Of a stretch of DNA of 64,000 nt, positions 7,871 through 14,514 are shown in pieces. The position numbers and the translations under genes are program-made. Every line of letters begins with the position of its first letter. Positions within the stretch are counted from its first letter, which is position 1. Source of the DNA: Dorea phocaeensis (lineage in GTDB: Bacteria; Bacillota; Clostridia; Lachnospirales; Lachnospiraceae); the NCBI RefSeq assembly GCF_900240315.1, contig NZ_OEPZ01000001.1, forward strand, positions 310,001 through 374,000. The letters are read 5' to 3'. The notes below the pieces were generated by a model. It did not search any database, was not told the origin of the DNA, and saw nothing but the letters and a program-made list of their open reading frames with translations.

Positions 7871-8860
7871 ATGGGCTTAACAGAAATGATAATAGAAATA
7901 CCTGCCGAACACGAAAGCAATGTGTTTGGTCAGTTTGATATTTATGCGAAAAAGATTGAGCGTACGCTTCATGTTACACTGATTGCAAGAGGCGAACACG
8001 TCAAAATTATGGGAGAGGCACATATGGCAGAGCGCGCCAGAAAGGTACTGGAACAGCTGACGGAACTTTCCCGGCGCGGTAACACGATTCAGGAGCAAAA
8101 TGTGGATTACACACTGTCACTGGTAATGGAAGACAAGGAAGAGCAGGTGTTGGAGATTGACAAGGATGTGATCTGCCATACGCTGCAGGGGAAACCGATC
8201 AAACCTAAGACACTGGGGCAGAAGAAGTACGTTGATGCTATTCGCAAGAATATGATAGTATTTGGTCTTGGACCTGCCGGAACCGGAAAAACCTATCTTG
8301 CCATGGCTATGGCCATTACGGCATTTAAGAATAACGAAGTAGGAAGAATTATTTTGACCAGACCGGCCATTGAAGCAGGAGAGAAGCTTGGATTTCTGCC
8401 GGGAGATCTGCAGAGCAAGATTGATCCTTATCTTCGCCCGTTATACGATGCGCTGTATCAGATTATGGGAGCAGAAAGCTTCTTGAAGAATTCTGAAAAA
8501 GGACTGATTGAAGTGGCGCCTCTTGCGTATATGAGGGGACGTACGTTAGACAATGCATTTATTATCCTGGATGAGGCACAGAATACAACGCCGGCTCAGA
8601 TGAAGATGTTCCTGACAAGAATCGGATTTGGATCCAAGGTGGTGATTACAGGAGACGCCACCCAGAAAGACCTTCCGGCGGGGCAGACATCTGGTCTTGA
8701 TGTTGCTGTTTCGGTTGTTAAGAATCTGGAAGACATCCGTATCTGTAATCTGACGAGCCGGGATGTGGTTCGTCATCCTCTGGTACAAAAGATTGTAAAA
8801 GCATATGAAGAATATGAATCAAGAAACAAAGGAAAGAACCGGGATAAAAGGAGAAAGTAG
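7871..8860 (+). CDS. phoH: PhoH family ATPase
   Basis: A 329-residue PhoH (PhoL-type) protein: an N-terminal KH-like segment (HVKIMGEAHMAERARKVLEQ), then a P-loop ATPase core with Walker A GPAGTGKT and Walker B FIILDEAQNT. PhoH-type proteins are RNA-linked ATPases and this one sits immediately before ybeY, a partner in rRNA maturation in the usual order phoH-ybeY. The gene is followed by ybeY with a two-base gap. The start has AGGAGAA upstream. Role in RNA metabolism is inferred from family and context. Confidence 0.95.
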   Translation: MGLTEMIIEIPAEHESNVFGQFDIYAKKIERTLHVTLIARGEHVKIMGEAHMAERARKVLEQLTELSRRGNTIQEQNVDYTLSLVMEDKEEQVLEIDKDVICHTLQGKPIKPKTLGQKKYVDAIRKNMIVFGLGPAGTGKTYLAMAMAITAFKNNEVGRIILTRPAIEAGEKLGFLPGDLQSKIDPYLRPLYDALYQIMGAESFLKNSEKGLIEVAPLAYMRGRTLDNAFIILDEAQNTTPAQMKMFLTRIGFGSKVVITGDATQKDLPAGQTSGLDVAVSVVKNLEDIRICNLTSRDVVRHPLVQKIVKAYEEYESRNKGKNRDKRRK

Positions 8861-8862
8861 AC

Positions 8863-9357
8863 ATGACACTGTATTACGAAGAAGAAGGAGCATTAAAGCT
8901 TCCGCTTAACGGTGAAAAAGAAGCAAGAAGAGTGATTGAAGGAGCGTTGGAATATGCAGAATGTCCCTATGAAGCGGAAGTGAATCTTCTGTTGACTATG
9001 AATGAACAGATCCATGAGATGAATCTGGAATTTCGAGGGATCGATCGGCCTACGGATGTGCTGTCATTTCCGATGAATGAGTATGAGGTTCCCGGAGTAT
9101 TTGACGGACTGGAAGCGCAGGAGGACGCATTTCATCCGGAGACCGGAGAGCTGATGCTGGGTGATATTGTAATTTCCAAGGAAAAGGTTCTTGCCCAGGC
9201 AGAGGAGTACGGGCACTCTGTAGAGCGAGAATATGCTTTTTTAATCGCGCATTCTGTGTTACACTTAATAGGATATGATCATATAGAAGAAGAGGAACGA
9301 ATGGTCATGGAAACAAAACAGAGAGAGATTATGAAAAGACTGGATATATTACGTTAA
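8863..9357 (+). CDS. ybeY: rRNA maturation endoribonuclease YbeY
   Basis: A 164-residue zinc-dependent RNase involved in 16S rRNA 3'-end processing and 70S quality control. The three-histidine metal motif is intact in HSVLHLIGYDH, preceded by the RPTDVLSFPM and GDIVIS signatures. It begins two bases after phoH, consistent with translational coupling. In many Firmicutes the next genes are a diacylglycerol kinase and era; here a flippase follows instead. Confidence 0.97.
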   Translation: MTLYYEEEGALKLPLNGEKEARRVIEGALEYAECPYEAEVNLLLTMNEQIHEMNLEFRGIDRPTDVLSFPMNEYEVPGVFDGLEAQEDAFHPETGELMLGDIVISKEKVLAQAEEYGHSVEREYAFLIAHSVLHLIGYDHIEEEERMVMETKQREIMKRLDILR

Positions 9358-9375
9358 GTATGGAGAAAATCAATC

Positions 9376-11046
9376 ATGGCAGAACATAAGAAAAAGAAAG
9401 AGAAAAACTTCCTGGTTCAGGGTTCGATTTTGGCAATTGCAGGGGTAATTACCAAGCTGATCGGCGCGGTGTACCGTATTCCGCTGATGAATATTGTCGG
9501 AGATGAGGGAATGGGCTATTACAACGTGGCCTTTTCTATTTATACGGTAGCTTTGACATTGACTTCCTACAGCCTTCCGCTGGCGGTATCGAAGCTGGTA
9601 TCGGCAAGAGTGGCGACCGGACAGTATAAAAATGCCTACAAAGTATTCAAAGGAGCCATGACATTTGCATTGATCGGCGGCGGTTTTGTGGCGCTTTTGA
9701 TTTTTTTGGGCGCCGGATTTATCGCGTCAAATATTATGCACATGGATATGAGTGTGTATGCATTAAGGATTCTGGCACCTTGTATTTTGGTCGTAGCATT
9801 CTTAGGAGTGTTCCGTGGATTTTTCCAGGGAATCGGAAGTATGGTGCCGACGGCCTTTTCTCAGGTGATTGAGCAGATTGTCAATGCGGTAGCATCCATT
9901 GCCGGTGCATACTTTTTGCTGCAGATGGGAAAAGGAATTGCCAAAGCTAAAAGTAACGGCTCTTACGGACCGGCCTATGCAGCTGCGGGCGGAACCGTTG
10001 GAACCATTGCCGGCGCATTCTGTGCTATGGTGTTCGTAGCGCTGATTTTTATGGCATATAAAAAGATTCTGAAGCGGCAGATGCGAAGAGACCGCGGGCA
10101 TAAAAAGGAAAGTTACAAGCGCATTTATAAGATCCTGTTCCTGACGATTGCCCCTGTTATTTTAAGTGCAACGGTCTACAATATCAGCGATTTTATTGAT
10201 AATGCTATGTTCAGTAATATTATGGCCGCTCAGGGCTTTAAAAAGTCAGAGTATGCAAGACTTCTTGGAATGTTCGGCGGTCAGTACAACACGTTGATTA
10301 ACGTACCGTTATCTGTATCAACTGCATTGGCAGCGTCTCTGATTCCAAGCCTGGTCGCAACGATTCAGACAGGAAACAGAAGACAGGTACACAACAAAAT
10401 TAATATGGTAACTCGGTTCAATATGATTCTTGCGATTCCATGTGCGGCAGGTTTTATCGTTCTTGGGAAACCGATTCTGGATCTGCTATTCTTTACACAG
10501 GATAATACCAAGGCAGCATTGATGCTTCAGATGGGCGCTATCTCCGTCGTGTTCTTCTGTCTTTCTACAGTGACAAACTCTGTGCTGCAGGGACTGGACG
10601 ATATGATGACGCCGGTAAAGAACGCGGCAATCTCTCTTGCAATCCATATCGCAGCGTTGTTTTTGATGCTGGTGGTCTTCAAGTGGAATATTTACGCAGT
10701 AGTTTTAAGTAAAATTGTCTTTTCGGGAGCGATTTGTATTCTCAATGCACATGCGCTTAGAGAACGGATCGGATATGTGCAGGAACAGAAGAAGACGTTC
10801 CTGATTCCAACATTGGCAGCTTTAATTATGTCGGTGGTTACGATTGTGATACATCTGTTGGTAGAACTGTTCATCGGAGAAATTGCGGCAACGATTATTG
10901 CATTGCTTGTAGCAGTTCTTTCTTACGGGGCGGCGCTGGTACTTTTGGGTGGCGTTACCGAAGAAGAGATTCTTGGACTTCCAAAAGGTGCGACGCTGGT
11001 CACTCTGCTTCGAAAAGTACATCTGATTCGAGGTGAATACCGCTAA
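9376..11046 (+). CDS. Polysaccharide/lipid flippase, SpoVB-MurJ type (MATE/MOP superfamily)
   Basis: A 556-residue integral membrane protein of the MOP superfamily with about 14 helices. The N-terminus (LVQGSILAIAGVITKLIGAV, then YRIPLMNIVGDEGMGYYNVA) is the hallmark of the SpoVB/YtgP/MurJ branch, which flips lipid-linked peptidoglycan precursors, in some members during spore cortex formation. Adjacent sporulation genes yqfCD and a BofC-like gene fit a SpoVB role, but a vegetative lipid II flippase is equally possible. It is not preceded by a promoter that I can identify. Confidence 0.88.
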   Translation: MAEHKKKKEKNFLVQGSILAIAGVITKLIGAVYRIPLMNIVGDEGMGYYNVAFSIYTVALTLTSYSLPLAVSKLVSARVATGQYKNAYKVFKGAMTFALIGGGFVALLIFLGAGFIASNIMHMDMSVYALRILAPCILVVAFLGVFRGFFQGIGSMVPTAFSQVIEQIVNAVASIAGAYFLLQMGKGIAKAKSNGSYGPAYAAAGGTVGTIAGAFCAMVFVALIFMAYKKILKRQMRRDRGHKKESYKRIYKILFLTIAPVILSATVYNISDFIDNAMFSNIMAAQGFKKSEYARLLGMFGGQYNTLINVPLSVSTALAASLIPSLVATIQTGNRRQVHNKINMVTRFNMILAIPCAAGFIVLGKPILDLLFFTQDNTKAALMLQMGAISVVFFCLSTVTNSVLQGLDDMMTPVKNAAISLAIHIAALFLMLVVFKWNIYAVVLSKIVFSGAICILNAHALRERIGYVQEQKKTFLIPTLAALIMSVVTIVIHLLVELFIGEIAATIIALLVAVLSYGAALVLLGGVTEEEILGLPKGATLVTLLRKVHLIRGEYR

Positions 11047-11069
11047 ATCAGTATAATTATTACGACAAT

Positions 11070-11127
11070 AGCCAATACTGTACTAAAAAAGGAGTGGTCC
11101 TTATGAAAAACAAGTACAGTATTGGCT
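11070..11127 (+). repeat. 15-bp perfect inverted repeat with the start codon in its loop
   Basis: AGCCAATACTGTACT (11070-11084) is the exact reverse complement of AGTACAGTATTGGCT (11113-11127). The 28-base loop contains the ribosome-binding site AAAAAAGGAG (11085-11094) and the ATG at 11103. The right arm encodes residues 4 to 9 of the protein. In RNA this would be a very stable stem presenting the initiation region in an apical loop. A TATAAT lies just upstream (11051-11056). Confidence 0.85.
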
Positions 11128-11522
11128 TTTTTGTTGCAGCCATGGCAGCAGTGGTGGCCCTTTCGGGAGCTTATCGGTTTAGTTATGAAAAAGCGAAAGC
11201 GAAGGCTGCAGAAGAACTGAAAATAGAAATAAAGGCAGAAAATGAGAAGAAAAAAGAATTGCAGACAGAAGAAACGACTGGGAAGCGGACGCAGCACGGC
11301 AGTATATCAGCGGATGGACAGGCTCTAAAAGAGGACTGCTATTATCTGATGGAGGTCAATGGATATGTGGTGGTCTATCTAAGTGACCGGAAGACGCCTT
11401 ACGAATATACGGACATTCTGTATGATGAGCTTCCTGCCATACTGCGCCAGGAAATCAGGAACGGAAAATACCTGGAAGGCTCGGAAGAACTGTTCGGATT
11501 TCTGGAGAATTATTCGAGTTAA
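11103..11522 (+). CDS. Membrane-anchored BofC C-terminal-like protein
   Basis: About 139 residues. There is an uncleaved N-terminal signal anchor (YSIGFFVAAMAAVVALSGAY), a long Lys/Glu-rich linker, and a C-terminal module (YYLMEVNGYVVVYLSDRKTP, then YEYTDILYDELP and LENYSS) that resembles the C-terminal domain of BofC, the forespore-side inhibitor of sigma-K activation. Full BofC has another domain, so the role may differ. The frame is open from GTG 11094, but that GTG is in the ribosome-binding site; ATG 11103 is the start. Its initiation region is framed by a 15-bp inverted repeat, which is unusual. Confidence 0.7.
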   Translation: MKNKYSIGFFVAAMAAVVALSGAYRFSYEKAKAKAAEELKIEIKAENEKKKELQTEETTGKRTQHGSISADGQALKEDCYYLMEVNGYVVVYLSDRKTPYEYTDILYDELPAILRQEIRNGKYLEGSEELFGFLENYSS

Positions 11523-11613
11523 TGTGTAGACTTCCAGGCAGACTTGGTGTAAGATAGAGAACGTAATTTGTGGAATTACCACAGAATGGAAAACAAAGGA
11601 AGGAACAAAAGAG

Positions 11614-11835
11614 ATGAATGATCAGAAGATCGCAAGAATTAATGAATTATATCATAAATCAAAAGAAGAAGGACTGACTCCGGAAGAAGCAAAAGAGCAG
11701 CAGATTTTAAGAAGAGAGTATATTGATGCATTTAAACGCAACTTAAGAGGTCAGCTTAATAATATCGATATCAAAGAAAAAGATGGTTCGATTACGAATC
11801 TGGGTGAAAAATTTGGAAACAAAGCAGGTCATTAG
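11614..11835 (+). CDS. DUF896 (YnzC-like) small protein
   Basis: A 73-residue DUF896 protein. The family pattern is visible throughout: an N-terminal helical hairpin (IARINELYHKSKEEGLTPEE), then EQQILRREYIDAFKRNLRGQ and LNNIDIKEKDGS. In Bacillus subtilis one member (YnzC) lies in the lexA-yneA SOS region, but this copy is distant from lexA and I see no LexA box near it. Its 3' end overlaps the likely start of the cyclo-ligase gene by 23 bases. Function is unknown. Confidence 0.88.
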   Translation: MNDQKIARINELYHKSKEEGLTPEEAKEQQILRREYIDAFKRNLRGQLNNIDIKEKDGSITNLGEKFGNKAGH

Positions 11836-12541
11836 AACGTGTATTTATGAAATCCGGGAACACTTGACACCATCGCAGTGGGAGATGATGACAAGCCGGA
11901 TTGGAAGAAACGTTTTTTTTCATCCGGCGTATCGGCAGGCAGAAGATATTCTCTGCTATCTGGACATCCGCAGGGAGGTTGGAACAAGAGGAATCATTGA
12001 GAAGGCATGGAAAGACGGCAAACGAACATGGATTCCGAAGGTGATGGGAAAAGAGATGGAATTTTTTCGGCTTACCGCCTGGGAAGACTTAAGCCCCGGT
12101 GCTTTTGGAATCCCGGAGCCAAAAGATGGGGAAAGATTTCAGGAAAAGCAAGGGCTCGTCGTCTTACCGGGAACAGCCTACGATGCTTCTGGTTACCGGA
12201 TTGGTTATGGCGGCGGATATTACGACCGCTATCTTGCCAAGCATCCGGAACTTACGAAGATGGGAATCGGATTTTCATTTCAGCTATTTCCGACGCTTCC
12301 CAAAGAGCCCTGCGATATTCCTGTGGATATTGTAATTACAGAAGAAGGAGTGAATCAAATGGAAATAAAGCTTCCTAAAGATCCCATGTTGCTGCTTAGC
12401 GTCGTAAATACGAAGATCAGGGATTACTATCATACACTGGACGCCCTCTGCGAGGACATGTGCGTAGAAAAAGAAGCTATTATCAGTCAATTGAAAGGAA
12501 TCGATTATGAATATGATGAATCCAGACATCAGTTTGTCTAA
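11813..12541 (+). CDS. 5-formyltetrahydrofolate cyclo-ligase fused to a C-terminal DUF4250 domain
   Basis: The first about 180 residues are 5-formyl-THF cyclo-ligase, which uses ATP to turn 5-formyl-THF into 5,10-methenyl-THF: RTWIPKV, LVVLPGTAYDASGYRIGYGG and GGYYDRYLAKHPEL carry the family ATP/folate motifs, and PVDIVITEEG is its usual C-terminal strand. Instead of stopping, the frame runs on into MEIKLPKDPMLLLSVVNTKI, the start of DUF4250, and ends 61 codons later. Start taken as TTG 11813 (LETKQVIRTC fits the family N-terminus, GGGTGAA upstream) rather than ATG 11783 deep in DUF896. Full product about 242 residues. The DUF4250 part has its own ribosome-binding site and may also be made separately. 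Confidence 0.82.
   Translation: METKQVIRTCIYEIREHLTPSQWEMMTSRIGRNVFFHPAYRQAEDILCYLDIRREVGTRGIIEKAWKDGKRTWIPKVMGKEMEFFRLTAWEDLSPGAFGIPEPKDGERFQEKQGLVVLPGTAYDASGYRIGYGGGYYDRYLAKHPELTKMGIGFSFQLFPTLPKEPCDIPVDIVITEEGVNQMEIKLPKDPMLLLSVVNTKIRDYYHTLDALCEDMCVEKEAIISQLKGIDYEYDESRHQFV
12359..12541 (+). CDS. DUF4250 domain, possible nested translation start inside the cyclo-ligase frame
   Basis: A 60-residue DUF4250 module (LPKDPMLLLSVVNTKIRDYY, then LDALCEDMCVEKEAIISQL, and GIDYEYDESRHQFV). It is normally a free-standing small protein of about this size. Here it is in frame with the upstream cyclo-ligase with no intervening stop. The ATG at 12359 has a near-ideal GAAGGAG eight bases upstream, so free DUF4250 could be produced by internal initiation in addition to the fusion. 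Its 3' end overlaps miaB by 35 bases. Function is unknown; the predicted fold is helix-turn-helix-like, which is only a guess. Confidence 0.6.
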   Translation: MEIKLPKDPMLLLSVVNTKIRDYYHTLDALCEDMCVEKEAIISQLKGIDYEYDESRHQFV

Positions 12542-13952
12542 TGAGACGGTGCCGGTATCTGAACCGGAACGCCAGTATTATTACATAGAAAAAGCAAAGA
12601 CATATGTAGAGGCGCTTCGTGAGCGTCTTGGAAGACCGGTGACATTCTGTGTTACCACCTTTGGCTGTCAGATGAATGCCAGAGACTCTGAAAAACTGCG
12701 GGGAATCTTAGAACAGATCGGCTATATAGAAGCAGAAGAAGAGGAAGCGGATTTCATTATTTATAACACCTGTACCGTCCGTGAAAACGCGAATACCAGA
12801 GTGTACGGACGACTGGGACAGTTAAAGCCCCGCAAACAGAAGAATCCGCATATGATGATCGGTCTTTGCGGCTGCATGATGCAGGAGCCGGAAGTCGTAG
12901 AAAAACTGAAGAAAAGCTATCGTTTCGTCGATATTATCTTTGGAACACATAATATCTTTAAATTCGCGGAATTGATTGTCAATCGTTTTGAATCAGACCG
13001 GATGGTCATTGATATTTGGAAGGATACGGATCAGATAATAGAAGACCTGCCGAATGACCGGAAGTATGCGTTCAAATCCGGAGTGAATATTATGTTTGGC
13101 TGCAACAATTTCTGCAGCTACTGTATCGTACCATACGTTAGAGGACGGGAACGAAGCCGGGATCCAAAAGCCATTGTCCGCGAGATTCAGAAAATGGTGG
13201 CAGACGGCGTTGTGGAAGTCATGCTGCTTGGACAAAATGTGAACTCTTATGGAAAGACCCTGGAACAGCCAATGACTTTCGCACAGCTGTTGAAAGAAAT
13301 TGAGCAGATCGAGGGATTGGAGCGGATTCGGTTTATGACCAGTCACCCGAAGGACCTTTCCGATGAATTGATTCAGGTAATGGGTGAGTCTAAGAAGATC
13401 TGCAAACATTTACATCTGCCGGTGCAGTCGGGAAGCAGCAGAATCCTGAAGAAGATGAATCGCAGATATACCAAAGAACAGTATTTGGATCTGGTAGAAC
13501 GGATTCGCGCGGCGGTGCCGGATATTTCTCTGACTACGGATATTATCGTAGGATTTCCTGGAGAGACAGAAGAAGATTTTCAGGAGACGTTAGATGTGGT
13601 AAGAAAGGTTCGTTATGACAGTGCGTTTACGTTCATCTATTCCAAGCGAACCGGAACACCTGCGGCAGCCATGGAAGATCAGGTGCCGGAAGATGTGGTA
13701 AAGGATCGTTTTGATCGCCTGTTAAAAGAAGTTCAGACCATTGCGGCTGAAGTCTGCTCTGTTCACGAAGGGACTACTCAGACGGTATTGGCTGAGTCCG
13801 TCAGCGACCATGACAGCACGATGATTACAGGCAGAATGAGTAACAATCTGCTGGTACATTTTAAGGGAGAAGAAACACTGATTGGAAAGCTTGTAAACGT
13901 GCATCTCACAGAATGCAAAGGCTTCTACTACCTTGGTGAATTGGTGGAATAG
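12507..13952 (+). CDS. miaB: tRNA-2-methylthio-N6-dimethylallyladenosine synthase
   Basis: MiaB methylthiolates i6A37 in tRNAs reading UNN codons. The 481-residue protein has all three parts: the N-terminal methylthiotransferase domain with its cluster cysteines (TTFGCQMNARDSE, YNTCTVREN, GLCGCMMQE), the radical SAM cysteines in CNNFCSYC, and the C-terminal TRAM domain (from about ETVLAES-like TVLAESVSDHD). AAAGGA precedes the ATG at 12507, which lies within the end of the upstream gene. Its substrate-forming partner miaA is 5 kb downstream in the mutSL operon. Confidence 0.97.
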   Translation: MNMMNPDISLSNETVPVSEPERQYYYIEKAKTYVEALRERLGRPVTFCVTTFGCQMNARDSEKLRGILEQIGYIEAEEEEADFIIYNTCTVRENANTRVYGRLGQLKPRKQKNPHMMIGLCGCMMQEPEVVEKLKKSYRFVDIIFGTHNIFKFAELIVNRFESDRMVIDIWKDTDQIIEDLPNDRKYAFKSGVNIMFGCNNFCSYCIVPYVRGRERSRDPKAIVREIQKMVADGVVEVMLLGQNVNSYGKTLEQPMTFAQLLKEIEQIEGLERIRFMTSHPKDLSDELIQVMGESKKICKHLHLPVQSGSSRILKKMNRRYTKEQYLDLVERIRAAVPDISLTTDIIVGFPGETEEDFQETLDVVRKVRYDSAFTFIYSKRTGTPAAAMEDQVPEDVVKDRFDRLLKEVQTIAAEVCSVHEGTTQTVLAESVSDHDSTMITGRMSNNLLVHFKGEETLIGKLVNVHLTECKGFYYLGELVE

Positions 13953-13982
13953 TATAAATATACCACCCATAATATTGATGGG

Positions 13983-14029
13983 AAACGCCCAAACTATCTA
14001 GTAAGAACTAATAGTGGGGGCGTTTTTTT
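13983..14029 (+). terminator. miaB terminator whose 3' arm doubles as the next gene's ribosome-binding site
   Basis: AACGCCC (13984-13990) pairs with GGGCGTT (14018-14024), and inside it ACTAT pairs with ATAGT, followed by seven T residues (14023-14029). The next gene's ATG starts directly after at 14030, and the only purine-rich site before it is the GGGGG in the 3' arm. Forming the terminator would therefore also hide that site. Confidence 0.75.
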
Positions 14030-14455
14030 ATGGGACAATTCAGAAAGCGGTTAAGTGAATATCTGTTTATCTGGGCGTTGGGCGGCAGTCTTTATTATAC
14101 TTTTGAGCTGGTGTTTCGAGGGTTCTCTCATTGGTCGATGTTTGTGCTTGGTGGAATCTGCATGGTCTTTTTTACTGTGCAGGGCCAGATGCTCCATTGG
14201 CAGGATCCGCTGTGGCGGCAGATTTTTAGAGGCACCATCTTCATTACGGCGATGGAGTTCATCACCGGAATCATCGTCAACAAATGGATGCATCTTCAGG
14301 TCTGGGATTATACGGATCAGCCTTTTCAGTTGTTTGGGCAGATTTGTCTGCCGTTTGCATTGATCTTTTCGGGATTATGTGCCCTGGGAATTCTGCTGTC
14401 AGGGTATCTTCTGTACTGGCTGTACGGCGAGGAAAAGCCAAACTTTACTCTTTAA
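14030..14455 (+). CDS. PF06541-type small integral membrane protein (putative ABC transporter type IV)
   Basis: A 141-residue protein with four predicted membrane helices (starting FIWALGGSLYYTFELVFRGF). The segments HWSMFVLGGICMVFF, TAMEFITGIIVNKW and WDYTDQPFQLFGQICLPFA match the PF06541 family, historically labelled putative ABC-transporter type IV although no ATPase partner is usually known. There is none here either. Its start codon immediately follows the T-run of the miaB terminator, so it has no room for a separate promoter or ribosome-binding site outside the hairpin. Role unknown. Confidence 0.8.
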   Translation: MGQFRKRLSEYLFIWALGGSLYYTFELVFRGFSHWSMFVLGGICMVFFTVQGQMLHWQDPLWRQIFRGTIFITAMEFITGIIVNKWMHLQVWDYTDQPFQLFGQICLPFALIFSGLCALGILLSGYLLYWLYGEEKPNFTL

Positions 14456-14479
14456 AAAGGGGCAGATCGGTGCTATAAT
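14451..14479 (+). promoter_or_regulatory. Putative promoter of the mutS-mutL-miaA operon
   Basis: TTTAAA (14451-14456), a 17-base spacer and a perfect -10 TATAAT (14474-14479) with an upstream TGC that makes an extended -10. It starts inside the last codons of the preceding gene. No LexA-like palindrome is present. Confidence 0.6.
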
Positions 14480-14514
14480 GAAATGTAAAATGTTAACAAA
14501 AGAGGAGAAATAAC

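Noticed and set aside
12993-13409. Minus-strand open frame of 138 codons within miaB
   Set aside because: Antisense shadow of a highly conserved gene; its product is not recognisable.
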